A program made the position numbers and the translations under genes. A stretch of DNA of 36,270 bases from Burkholderiales bacterium (GTDB taxonomy: Bacteria > Pseudomonadota > Gammaproteobacteria > Burkholderiales > SG8-41). The stretch lies in assembly GCA_030683105.1 (NCBI GenBank), contig JAUXMZ010000041.1, forward strand, positions 1 through 36,270, read 5' to 3'. The notes beneath the pieces were generated by a model that was not told where the DNA came from, ran no database searches, and saw only the letters and a list, made by a program, of their open reading frames with translations. Below, piece after piece: positions 15,631-22,590 of the stretch (its first letter is position 1; each line of letters begins with the position of its first letter).

Positions 15631-15798
15631 AAGTCAAAAAAAGCATGAACGCGAAGGACACGAAGGTTCGCAAAGGAAAAACTAGATCAAAGCATAGACA
15701 CGAAGGATTCTTTTCAATACCTTCTTTTCAACACCCGCTTGACGGGTGCGCTCGACGGGTGCACAAGGACACGGAGGAAAAACAAAAACAAATTAACA
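15631..15798. repeat. Modular interspersed repeat, copy a (after mfd)
   Basis: Starts AAGTCAAAAAAAGCATGAAC 18 bp after the mfd stop, then CGAAGGACACGAAGG and CGCAAAGGA units, then a core shared with copy c (CTTTTCAATACCTTC, CCCGCTTGACGGGTGCGC), and ends in GACACGGAGGAAAAAC. No ORF is evident. The following 15799-16003 holds only a -10-like TATAAT at 15845 and a 7-bp stem (CCGGTGC/GCACCGG) at 15935-15963. Confidence 0.85.
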
Positions 15799-16003
15799 AT
15801 GCACGCCTTGGTATTGTCACTCTCAGCCACACGGAATACTGGCGTATAATAATTAATAGAATCATTGGCTTAGACAATAAATACCTGTTCATCATAAATG
15901 CTGTGGCAACATGCAATCCTGTAACGGACTGATTCCGGTGCAGATTGACGAAACGAGCACCGGGGACGACCCTGTTATTAAGCACTTTTGCTTATGATTG
16001 AAC

Positions 16004-16010
16004 GTTATGC
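16004..16010 (+). other. Left boundary of cassette-like unit (GTTATGC core)
   Basis: GTTATGC here is the exact complement of GCATAAC at 16579-16585. In integron cassettes the 5' edge of a cassette is complementary to the R'' box of its own attC, which is what is seen. Together they define a unit of about 625 bp carrying the toxin-antitoxin pair. Confidence 0.5.
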
Positions 16011-16069
16011 GCTTAATTGTCGATCGTAGGACGAATTTGGTACCATCGCATTATTGGCAGGAGATGACC

Positions 16070-16291
16070 ATGAGCGTTTCACTGAAGTCACTTGGTATCG
16101 ACAGGCTCAGCGTTGCGGAGCGCCTGATTCTGGTTGAAGAGCTTTGGGAAAGCATTGCCGCTTCTACTCCGCTGACAGGTGCTCAACGCGCCGAACTCGA
16201 TCGTCGCCTTGCGGACCACGAAGCCAATCCGGATGACGTCGTTTCCTGGGAAGAAGTTCAGTCCTCTATCACCGCCCGCTTGAATAGATGA
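16070..16291 (+). CDS. Addiction-module antitoxin (TIGR02574-type)
   Basis: A 73-residue protein of the putative addiction module component family: LGIDRLSVAERLILVEELWESIA is the typical N-terminal helix and ELDRRLADHEANPDDVVSWEEV the typical C-terminal half. It should neutralise the RelE/ParE-like toxin encoded by the next gene, whose start overlaps this stop (ATGA). I prefer the ATG at 16070 (MSVSLKSLG) because GGAG lies six bases upstream; an ATG at 16064 is too close to it. The pair sits in a unit with integron-cassette boundaries. Autorepression is usual for such modules but no operator is evident. Confidence 0.85.
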   Translation: MSVSLKSLGIDRLSVAERLILVEELWESIAASTPLTGAQRAELDRRLADHEANPDDVVSWEEVQSSITARLNR

Positions 16292-16584
16292 CCTTGAGGG
16301 TCGTTTTTCGCCGCGCAGCGCGAGCCGAGTTTGACGCTGCGGCGTTGTGGTACGAAGAACGGCAAATCGGACTTGGCGCCACGTTCACATCGGAGATTAA
16401 ACGTGCAGTGGAGCTTGCGTCCAATCATCCTGAGAGGTTCTCCGTCAAGCACGGCGGAATTCGCTGCGTTCAGGCTCGCCGCTTTCCCTACTCCGTGTAC
16501 TTTCTTCCGGAAGAGCATCGGATTGTCGTGTTGGCGGTTTTTCACGCGCGGCGTGATCCTCACGTCTGGCAAACGCGCGCATAA
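16288..16584 (+). CDS. RelE/ParE-family toxin
   Basis: A 98-residue type II toxin. The ParE/RelE fold is recognisable from VVFRRAARAEFDAAALWYEE, the central RFPYSVYFLPEEHRIVVLAVFHARRDP and the final HVWQTR. Family members block translation or gyrase; sequence alone does not say which. The start codon overlaps the antitoxin stop by four bases. The TAA stop lies within the R'' box of an attC-like site at 16579-16635, as is common in integron cassettes. Confidence 0.85.
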   Translation: MTLRVVFRRAARAEFDAAALWYEERQIGLGATFTSEIKRAVELASNHPERFSVKHGGIRCVQARRFPYSVYFLPEEHRIVVLAVFHARRDPHVWQTRA

Positions 16585-16635
16585 CCGCTCATTGGTGCAG
16601 ACGCCTGTCAGCGCCGCACAATTCGGACGTTATCC
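16579..16635 (+). other. attC-like integron recombination site
   Basis: 57 bp with full attC architecture: R'' GCATAAC (16579-16585), 5-bp spacer, L'' ATTGGTGC (16591-16598), central part, L' GCACAAT (16616-16622), 6-bp spacer, R' GTTATCC (16629-16635). L'' and L' pair except for one extra G, the extrahelical base typical of attC. R'' is complementary to the cassette's own left edge at 16004-16010. No integrase gene is in the window, so this would be a cluster lacking an integrase. Confidence 0.7.
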
Positions 16636-16656
16636 GCTCGGTCCGGGGTTTCAGAG

Positions 16657-16983
16657 TTGATATGCGGCCTTAGATTCTTCGCGGCAGCAGTTGCCCTGCA
16701 CGGGGTCCTCTTTTGGCTCTTCGCTCTGGCACTTCCGTCTCTATTCCCCGGTGTATTCGGGAGCGGCTCTTCGGAGCTTATCGGACAAGTCTTCTTCTGG
16801 GTTCTGGTGGCCCCTGCCCTCATTCTCACCACCCCTTTCAACTGGATTCTTTGGAACTTCGGGTTGATGAATGCGCCCGGATGGTTCGCATGGCCGAAGC
16901 CGCTGGGCTTTGCTCTCGCATATACGGTGTGGATTGTTGTCCTTCTCGGGCTGGCTTGGGTAGGTAAGAGGATAACGAAGTGA
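16657..16983 (+). CDS. Small integral membrane protein, cassette-like context
   Basis: A 108-residue protein with about three membrane helices (FFAAAVALHGVLFWLFALAL, the VFFWVLVAPALIL segment, and FALAYTVWIVVLLGLAWVG). I do not recognise the family; single-gene membrane proteins of unknown function are typical cargo of integron cassettes. The start is a TTG at 16657, since the nearby ATG at 16662 is out of frame and meets a stop at once. It begins 21 bp after the attC-like site and is followed by a second, degenerate attC-like structure at 17014-17066. Confidence 0.6.
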   Translation: MICGLRFFAAAVALHGVLFWLFALALPSLFPGVFGSGSSELIGQVFFWVLVAPALILTTPFNWILWNFGLMNAPGWFAWPKPLGFALAYTVWIVVLLGLAWVGKRITK

Positions 16984-17013
16984 TTGACCTGACAGCCATG
17001 AATCCAGATGTCT

Positions 17014-17066
17014 GCCCAACTGATCGCTCCAGCGGAATCCCGCGCAGCGGGAGCCGCTGAGCGCGT
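17014..17066 (+). other. Degenerate attC-like structure
   Basis: GCCCAAC (an R''-like RYYYAAC core) is followed by CTCCAGCGG, a GC stem with loop, and CCGCTGAG, with one extra C in the left arm. The expected right core GTTGGGC is missing; GTAATGA stands in its place. The R'' is also not complementary to the left edge of the preceding unit. It may be a broken cassette end or a chance hairpin. Confidence 0.4.
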
Positions 17067-17078
17067 AATGAATGGGGA

Positions 17079-17157
17079 CAGGCTTGGCTAATTGCATAAA
17101 TTATAAGATGGCACGGGATTTGGTTGATGGCCGATATTCAACTATGCAAGTCTGACC
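17079..17157 (+). repeat. Hairpin direct repeat, copy 1
   Basis: About 80 bp starting CAGGCTTGGCTAATTGCATA and containing CGGGATTTGGTTGATGG. It is nearly identical to 17809-17887. The outer arms CAGGCTTG and CAAGTCTG pair with one mismatch, so the hairpin is weaker than in copy 2. Confidence 0.88.
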
Positions 17158-17310
17158 AGGCCACACTCATACTATCGCGATAGACTTCACTCATCGCTTA
17201 ATTACGTGTCGCCTGCGACGTATGACAAACTGCTGGCATGTAAACCCGATGTCAATTAAATCAGGGGAAGATTCCGTCAGGCGCGACGCCAAAGGAAAAG
17301 TCACCCGACT

Positions 17311-17745
17311 ATGAAAAAGATTATCGTGATCACTGTTGTTGTAGCTATGGGTTGGTATGGAAACTATCTGTACAAACAACATGGGCCAGCTTTCATGCAA
17401 CAGGTCCCGTCAACTGACTTGGTAAAATGCATCACTAAAGATGGTAGCGTTATATACGGGATGGTTCCGTACGGAACTATCTGTGAAAAGACGGAGGAAG
17501 TTAAAGGTTCATTAACAGTTGTTCCCAGTAACACGCGCAGTAAAATTGAAGACAAGTCGCATTCGTCTTTTTATGGTTCCAACAAAAAAAACAATAGTGT
17601 CTCGAGGTTCAAATGTGACGGCAGAACATATTGCTCTCAAATGACTTCATGCGAGGAAGCAACGTTTTTTCAAAAAAATTGCCCTGGCACAAAAATGGAT
17701 GGCAATAACGACGGTATACCTTGTGAAAAACAATGGTGTCGTTAA
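17311..17745 (+). CDS. Exported excalibur-domain protein, AT-rich
   Basis: A 144-residue protein with an N-terminal signal anchor (MKKIIVITVVVAMGWYGNYLY) and a C-terminal excalibur calcium-binding domain: FKCDGRTYCSQMTSCEEA and then GTKMDGNNDGIPCEKQWC, with the DxNxDGxxCE loop intact. The middle links the two and includes a GSVIYGMVPYGTIC segment. Base composition is visibly richer in A and T than in all neighbours, which points to acquisition from elsewhere. AAGGAAAAG precedes the ATG. The gene is flanked by two direct hairpin repeats about 730 bp apart, which may mark the borders of the transferred piece. Excalibur domains are often joined to nucleases or surface proteins; none is joined here. 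Confidence 0.8.
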   Translation: MKKIIVITVVVAMGWYGNYLYKQHGPAFMQQVPSTDLVKCITKDGSVIYGMVPYGTICEKTEEVKGSLTVVPSNTRSKIEDKSHSSFYGSNKKNNSVSRFKCDGRTYCSQMTSCEEATFFQKNCPGTKMDGNNDGIPCEKQWCR

Positions 17746-17808
17746 TGCCGTTCATTACCGTATCTGCGGAACCGTCAAAGGAAGGGGGTCACAAAGGATT
17801 TGGGTGTT

Positions 17809-17887
17809 CAGGCTTGGCTAATTGCATAATCGATAAGAAGGATCGGGATTTGGTTGATGGTCGATATGCAACTACGCAAGCCTGACC
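17809..17887 (+). repeat. Hairpin direct repeat, copy 2
   Basis: Second copy of the 17079 repeat. Outer arms CAGGCTTG (17809-17816) and CAAGCCTG (17877-17884) are perfect, with inner TTGCATA/TATGCAA and TCGA/TCGA pairs and small bulges. It lacks the GTT/AAC cores of attC sites. No function known to me. Confidence 0.88.
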
Positions 17888-17952
17888 CAGTCACACTACT
17901 AAGATCCGTTGGCCGCAGGTCGGACCACCGTAACTATATGTTATTATTGGTA

Positions 17953-17958
17953 TATAAT
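17953..17958 (+). promoter_or_regulatory. Possible -10 element for the ABM gene
   Basis: TATAAT in an AT-rich stretch 79 bp before the start at 18037; no clear -35. Transcription of the monooxygenase gene is its probable use. Confidence 0.35.
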
Positions 17959-18036
17959 TGTAATTAGCCGCTTTTTTCAGTTTTAAACCGTTATTTTCGG
18001 GTTCAAAACGGGCCGTCCAAGAAAGGGAAATCGAAC

Positions 18037-18345
18037 ATGATCCACGTCGTCGCCGTCATCACCGCCAAGCAGGGTCAGCGCGACGAAGTCCTGCGGCACT
18101 TCCGTGCCATCGTGCCCGCTGTGAGGGCGGAGCAAGGTTGCATCGAGTACGGGCCTGCGGTCGATGCCGATTTCGCGCCGCCGATGCAAACGAAATACGG
18201 TCCCGACACCTTCCTCGTCATAGAGAAGTGGGAGTCGATGGCAGCGCTCAACGCGCACGCCGCCGCGCCGCACATGAAGGAATACGCCGCAAAGGTTAAG
18301 GACCTGGTCGCCAGCCGCCAGATCCACGTCCTTTCGCCCGCTTGA
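18037..18345 (+). CDS. ABM-family putative quinol monooxygenase (YgiN-like)
   Basis: A 102-residue single-domain protein of the antibiotic biosynthesis monooxygenase superfamily, a dimeric ferredoxin-like fold that works without cofactor or metal on quinones or similar compounds. The pattern VVAVITAKQGQRDEVLRHFRAI, EQGCIEYG and FLVIEKWESMAALNAHAAAPHMKEY is characteristic. GAAAGGGAAA lies before the ATG, supporting the start. The gene follows an AT-rich intergenic region with a TATAAT. The neighbouring hydrolases could belong to the same catabolic task, but they are on other strands or transcripts, so this is weak. Confidence 0.85.
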   Translation: MIHVVAVITAKQGQRDEVLRHFRAIVPAVRAEQGCIEYGPAVDADFAPPMQTKYGPDTFLVIEKWESMAALNAHAAAPHMKEYAAKVKDLVASRQIHVLSPA

Positions 18346-18449
18346 ATAAAACTATAGCTGACAGACTACCAAGCCATCCCGATTACGCGCCGAACCCAAT
18401 GATCGATTCTTGAGGGCTAGTATTCCTGGTTTTCATTTTTATTTGGTCT

Positions 18450-18540
18450 TTGTTTTCCCTTCGTGTCCTTCGTGTCCTCTGTGTCTCCGCTTTAGTTTTT
18501 CTTGGCGCTCTTGGCGTCCTTGGCGGCTAGTTTTTCGTAG
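18450..18540. repeat. Modular interspersed repeat, copy b
   Basis: CCTTCGTGTCCTTCGTGTCC units followed by CTTGGCGCTCTTGGCGTCC nonamer units. It ends flush with the complement of the stop codon (TCA at 18541) of the minus-strand hydrolase gene. Lies in a 195-bp gap that shows nothing else. Confidence 0.85.
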
Positions 18541-19722
18541 TCACCGACCAACAAAAAACACGCTCTCCAGCCAATCCCACATCGCCGCCACGCCGATGCT
18601 TGCATTGTCGATCTGGCAATGGTGGTAGCCGCCTTCTTCGCGCGTGAAGACTTTGAAGGTCTTGTTGCGCGAGCCTACCGCATCGAAGCATTTTTGCGCT
18701 ATCGCCAGCGGTATTTGCTCGTCGCCTTCGCCGTGCACCAGCAGGAAGGGGCAGGTGATTTTCTGCACCACGCCGTCGAGGCGGAAGCCTTCGAGCTTTT
18801 TCATCGCAGCTTCACGCGTGGTGACGTTGAAGATCCACAACAGGTGCTGCCACGCCACGGACAACGAAGGCAGTTTACCGCTGTCGAGCTTTTCAAAACG
18901 GCTGCGCCAGATTTCCCAGTAGTCCCACTGCGCACCCCAGGCGATGCAGGCGGCAAAGCGTTGCTCGAAGGCGGCGGCGCGCGGCGCGTAGTAGCCGCCA
19001 AGACTGATCGCCATCACGCCGATGCGTTTGGGATCGATTTCCTTGCGGCCGGCCAGGTATTCGTACGCGGCGGTGCCGTAGCGCTCGGTCTCGTGATGCA
19101 GCCACTGGTTGCGGAAGCGCACCGCCTCGCCGTTGCCGGGGCCGTCGACGATGAGGCAGGCAATGCCGCGCGCCGCAAGATCGGGCACGCCCTTGAAATA
19201 CTGGATTTCCTTGGTGACGTCAAAACCGTCGAAGAACACCATCGCGGGCGCCGGACCTTTGTAACCGGCGTCTTCGGCATGGATCAGTATCGCGGGCAGT
19301 GAGGCGCCTTCGTATGGCACTTCAACGTGTTCGATTTTCGGCCGGCGCGTCAGTTGCGCGGCGTCGCGAAAACAATCCACGCCGCGCTTGTAGGCGGCGA
19401 GACCTTCGCTTTTGGGCTGCAGAAAACGTTCGCCGACATGGTAGTAGTTGGATGCGCGAAACAGATACTGCGCGCCGGTGGTTTTGCGTCCCGCCGCGAT
19501 GTGCGCGCGGCCTGCGTCTTCGACCTTGCGCGCTTCCCTCGCCCACTCGCGAAACCACGCAGTGTCGTCGCCGATCCTGCCTTTCAGGCGCAGGCCGATA
19601 CGGTTGATTTCGTCGATTTCAGCGCCGCCCCATGGCGCGGAATTGAGCCCGATCAGCATGCCGTGCGACCAGCGGTAATCCTCGGGGAAATACATGAACG
19701 AGAGTTCGTCGGCTTTCGACAT
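18541..19722 (-). CDS. Alpha/beta hydrolase (FrsA/DUF1100-like)
   Basis: A 393-residue hydrolase with an N-terminal helical domain and a C-terminal alpha/beta fold. The nucleophile elbow is ISLGG with Ser240 (numbered from MSKADEL); the likely acid is Asp334 (HGEGDEQIP) and the base His367 or His368 (GGYHHCQ). The oxyanion region is VFFDGFD. The protein resembles the family containing 2,6-dihydropseudooxynicotine hydrolase and FrsA-like esterases. I start at the ATG at 19722 because it aligns with the start of the divergent paralogue; an ATG five codons upstream is possible. Substrate unknown; a small ester, amide or C-C bond in an aromatic or N-heterocyclic catabolic route is plausible. Confidence 0.82.
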   Translation of the reverse strand: MSKADELSFMYFPEDYRWSHGMLIGLNSAPWGGAEIDEINRIGLRLKGRIGDDTAWFREWAREARKVEDAGRAHIAAGRKTTGAQYLFRASNYYHVGERFLQPKSEGLAAYKRGVDCFRDAAQLTRRPKIEHVEVPYEGASLPAILIHAEDAGYKGPAPAMVFFDGFDVTKEIQYFKGVPDLAARGIACLIVDGPGNGEAVRFRNQWLHHETERYGTAAYEYLAGRKEIDPKRIGVMAISLGGYYAPRAAAFEQRFAACIAWGAQWDYWEIWRSRFEKLDSGKLPSLSVAWQHLLWIFNVTTREAAMKKLEGFRLDGVVQKITCPFLLVHGEGDEQIPLAIAQKCFDAVGSRNKTFKVFTREEGGYHHCQIDNASIGVAAMWDWLESVFFVGR

Positions 19723-19858
19723 GGAATGTTCTTTCATATGAGAAATTTGCAGGCGCTATGATAGCACTGCCCACCGGATGGACATGGCAGTGATAATATC
19801 GGGACGAAGCCCTATTTTTTTTCCGGAATTTCGCAACTAACGCCGACTAAGTGGTCAT

Positions 19859-19922
19859 GTCTTGCAATCCAACAATCCCCACACCAGAAAAATAAAGCGA
19901 ACAAAATTTATGATTGCAAGAC
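19859..19922. repeat. Inverted repeat GTCTTGCAATC/GATTGCAAGAC between divergent hydrolases
   Basis: A perfect 11-bp inverted repeat whose arms (19859-19869 and 19912-19922) are 42 bp apart, in the 257-bp divergent promoter region. The right arm, extended to GTCTTGCAATCATA on the minus strand, is repeated at 22185-22198 at the start of repeat copy c. It may be a regulator site or the end of another small element. Confidence 0.6.
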
Positions 19923-19979
19923 CTGATCCTTTAGCCTGCTTTTTCGTTAATGCTTTTAACTTCTGACAAGAGATCAACC

Positions 19980-21158
19980 ATGCCCGCAGAAAAAGTGATC
20001 GGTTCCTGGTTCCGGTATTTCCCCGACCATTATCTCTGGTCGCAGACGATGTGTTCGCTGATGAGCCTGTCGCGCTTCGGCGGCACCAACATCCAGGAGC
20101 TGGACCAGGTCGGCAAGCGGCTGGCGGGTCGCGTGGGCAACGCGGAGCACTGGCACGACAGCTGGCACTGGATGGCGGACAAGACGCTGGCATACGCCGG
20201 AGCCGAGGACGCCAAAGGCCATGCGCTGACCGCGGCTGAGGCATACGTGCGCAGCGCGATGTACCGCTTCAACAGCGAGCGCTTCGTGCATCCGGACGAC
20301 CCGCGCAAGGCCGAGAGCTACGCGAAGCTGACCGGCGATTACCTGAAAGGCATGTCCCGGCTCATCCCGGGCATGGAGCGCGTCGAGGTGCCTTACCTCG
20401 ACGGGACGAGCCTCCCGGCTTACTGGATCCCGCCTAAGGGCGGCGCCGCGAAGGGCCCGGTGGTGGTGTTCTTCGACGGACTGGACGCGTCCAAGGAAGG
20501 CACTGTGCTATGGGGCGGCTTGTCGCTGTCGGCGCGGGGCATCGGCGTGCTCTGCATCGACGGCCCCGGACAGGGCGAGGCGCTGCGCCTGCGCAAGATT
20601 CCCTCGCGTCCGGATTACGAGGTCGCGGGCACCGCGGCCTATGATTACATCGCCGCGCGGCCGGGAGTCGACCCGTCGCGCATCGGCATCCAGGCGATGA
20701 GTTTTGGCGGCTACTATGCGCCGCGGATCGCGGCATTCGAGCACCGCTACGCGGGCTGCTTCTCCTGGGGCGCGCACTTCGACTACCACGAGATCTGGGT
20801 CAGGCGTCGCAAGGTGCTCGAGGCGGGCGGGACCATATCCTCGTCGGCGATCTGGCAGCTGCCCTGGGTGCTCGGAACACCGGACATGGACAGCGCCATG
20901 AAGAAGTGCGAGGCCTACACCCTCGCGGGCGTCGCCGAAAAAATTCGCATGCCGATCATGATCACCCACGGCCAGGACGACAACATCGTGCCCGTAGAGA
21001 TGGCCCACCGGCTGTACGCCGCCTGCGGCTCGAAAGCCAAGGCGTTGAAGATCTTCACCGTCGAGGACGGCGGCAGTCAGCACTGCGTGTTCGACAACCT
21101 GCCGATGATTTCGAACTTCATGGCCGACTGGTGGATGGACTTGTTCGCCGGCAAGTAA
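19980..21158 (+). CDS. Alpha/beta hydrolase, paralogue of the divergent gene
   Basis: A 392-residue hydrolase alignable end to end with the divergent 18541-19722 product: both begin near YFPxxYxW, share YGTAAY/AGTAAYDYIA, GGYYAPR and the same GWGAxxDYxEIW-like segment. Catalytic residues: Ser241 in AMSFGG, Asp333 or Asp334 in HGQDDNIVP, His368 in GGSQHC. I use the ATG at 19980 (MPAEKVIGS) because an ATG ten codons upstream lacks a Shine-Dalgarno site. The divergent pair suggests a duplicated enzyme with a shared control region, acting on related substrates. A solitary Bug receptor 1.4 kb downstream may bind the carboxylate involved. Confidence 0.82.
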   Translation: MPAEKVIGSWFRYFPDHYLWSQTMCSLMSLSRFGGTNIQELDQVGKRLAGRVGNAEHWHDSWHWMADKTLAYAGAEDAKGHALTAAEAYVRSAMYRFNSERFVHPDDPRKAESYAKLTGDYLKGMSRLIPGMERVEVPYLDGTSLPAYWIPPKGGAAKGPVVVFFDGLDASKEGTVLWGGLSLSARGIGVLCIDGPGQGEALRLRKIPSRPDYEVAGTAAYDYIAARPGVDPSRIGIQAMSFGGYYAPRIAAFEHRYAGCFSWGAHFDYHEIWVRRRKVLEAGGTISSSAIWQLPWVLGTPDMDSAMKKCEAYTLAGVAEKIRMPIMITHGQDDNIVPVEMAHRLYAACGSKAKALKIFTVEDGGSQHCVFDNLPMISNFMADWWMDLFAGK

Positions 21159-21219
21159 TGCACGGGTGCCCGCTGCGAGTAAATATCCCCCGGCAACAAC
21201 CGAGTACTGATCTACAAAC

Positions 21220-21275
21220 AAAGGGGTCTTGAATCTTGAATCAACCATAGCGAACTCAAGTTTCAAGACCCTTTT
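21220..21275 (+). terminator. Large stem-loop terminator after the hydrolase gene
   Basis: AAAGGGGTCTTGAA (21220-21233) pairs with TTCAAGACCCTTTT (21262-21275), one base unpaired, with a 28-base loop, followed by GTAATTTTG. A Rho-independent terminator for the hydrolase transcript is the simplest reading; TTGAATC repeats in the loop hint at a repeat origin. Confidence 0.6.
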
Positions 21276-21368
21276 GTAATTTTGTGCCTTTTATTTTCAC
21301 GCCACGACCGCGTACGATACCATCCGGCACAATGGCGCGAAGATTGGCGAGCGGCTCATCATCCTGAC

Positions 21369-22148
21369 ATGAACACATTCAAAGTCCTGCAATTCAACAT
21401 GCAGTTCGGACAGAGCTGGGACGATGCCTATCCCGACCATGCGTCTGTCAGCCTCGACCTGACGATCGGCGAAATTCTCCGCCACAAAGCCGATATCGTG
21501 TTCCTGCAGGAGGTGGAACTAGCACAGCCCGGAGGTTTGCAAACCGACCCCCCGCCCAACTTCACCAGGCTGCGTGCAGCGCTCGAAGGCTATGACGGTT
21601 TTTTTTCCTATCCTAAAGCCGACCCACGCGAGTTGCCGTTCGGCATCGGCCTGGCCATCTTCTCGAAAACGCCGTTGCGCGACACCATGCGTCGCGATCT
21701 GCCGTCGCCGCCGGTCGAGTTTGAATTTCACGGAGAAAAGAGAACGCCCACCGATCGGCTTCTGATCGGCGCTACGACCACGCTTGATGGCCGGGAGCTC
21801 AAGCTCTTCAATGCCCACCTGCTGGCGTTTTTCATGCTTAAGTCCTCAAGCGAGGAACATATTGGACAGCGAGAGCTCGTCATAGATGCGTTGAGAGCCT
21901 CGAAAGGCCCTACGTTGCTTGCTGGTGATTTTAACGTCAGCAACCTCGAGTCGCTCGTGCGGCAGTTTGACGCCGCCGGTTATCGGGCCGTGCAGACGAA
22001 GGAAATCACCTGGCGCCGGCGACCTTATGTGCTCGACCACATTTTCTACAGCCGGCACCTGCGGCCTGTCCGCCACGAGGTGAGGCCGACACCCGCCTCC
22101 GACCACCATATTCTTTTGGCTGAGTTTGCGTTTACGGACGTAATCTGA
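21369..22148 (+). CDS. Endonuclease/exonuclease/phosphatase (EEP) family protein
   Basis: A 259-residue metal-dependent phosphodiesterase of the EEP superfamily (DNase I-like, AP endonuclease and sphingomyelinase fold). Visible motifs: LQFNMQFG, VFLQEVE (metal Glu), LFNAHLLA, LAGDFNVSNL, LDHIFYSR and the final SDHHILLAEF with the catalytic His. No signal peptide is seen, so it is probably cytoplasmic. Substrate cannot be told from sequence: nucleic acid, phosphoinositide-like or phospholipid head groups are all known in the family. I use the ATG at 21369 (MNTFKVLQFN); the upstream in-frame ATG would add 29 residues from the terminator region. Confidence 0.85.
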   Translation: MNTFKVLQFNMQFGQSWDDAYPDHASVSLDLTIGEILRHKADIVFLQEVELAQPGGLQTDPPPNFTRLRAALEGYDGFFSYPKADPRELPFGIGLAIFSKTPLRDTMRRDLPSPPVEFEFHGEKRTPTDRLLIGATTTLDGRELKLFNAHLLAFFMLKSSSEEHIGQRELVIDALRASKGPTLLAGDFNVSNLESLVRQFDAAGYRAVQTKEITWRRRPYVLDHIFYSRHLRPVRHEVRPTPASDHHILLAEFAFTDVI

Positions 22149-22183
22149 GGCCTTATCAAGTGCTCACAGCGACTTGGGGGGCA

Positions 22184-22376
22184 AGTCTTGCAATCATACC
22201 TTGGCGGTTTAATTTTAATTTCTTGGCGTACCCGTCAAGCGCACCCGTCAAGCGCACCCGTCAAGCGGGTATTAAAAAGAAGGTATTAAAAAGAATTCTT
22301 GGCGGCCTTGGCGGCTGATTATTTTTGTTTTCCTTCGCGATCCTTCGCGATCTTTGCGTTAATGCTTTTTTTGACC
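22184..22376. repeat. Modular interspersed repeat, copy c (inverted)
   Basis: On the minus strand it starts GGTCAAAAAAAGCATTAACG at 22376 and continues with CGCGAAGGAT units, CCGCCAAGGCCGCCAAG, a run of AAGGTATTAAAAAGAA, and three CCCGTCAAGCGCA tandem units, ending in a TGCAATCATACC segment near 22200. The TTAATACCTTCTTTTTAATA and CCCGCTTGACGGGTGCGC core matches copy a. It fills most of the 440-bp gap after the EEP gene. Confidence 0.85.
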
Positions 22377-22408
22377 TTCCGCTCTCAGCCCGCAACAACA
22401 ATCCAGTA

Positions 22409-22422
22409 CTGATCTACATCAA
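22409..22422. promoter_or_regulatory. Near-perfect FNR-type box CTGATCTACATCAA
   Basis: One mismatch to TTGAT-N4-ATCAA and the same central CTAC as the box at 7589. It lies 169 bp upstream of the Bug receptor start. No well-placed -10 is evident, so a role is uncertain. Confidence 0.4.
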
Positions 22423-22590
22423 ACCCCCGCCTGTTTTGGTTGGACTCCGCACGCCAAACGCTTTACCCTCAGGTCGTGCCCGGCGATTCAATCTATTTTT
22501 TCGGGTGTTTATCCCATTCCTGCGCGATGACCGTCTGGTCGCGAGTTTTGCCGTTATTTCCCTGCAGACGTAACTATCCGGAGTAATTTC

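Noticed and set aside
15935-15963. CCGGTGC/GCACCGG hairpin as a terminator
   Set aside because: No U-tract follows and no gene ends nearby; noted only as a hairpin upstream of the cassette.
15799-16003. A complete attC just upstream of the left cassette edge
   Set aside because: No GCATAAC-type left arm could be found to pair with GTTATGC at 16004-16010; only the right core is visible.
17079-17887. The two hairpin direct repeats as attC sites
   Set aside because: They lack the paired AAC/GTT core and are not placed around a cassette edge complementary to them.
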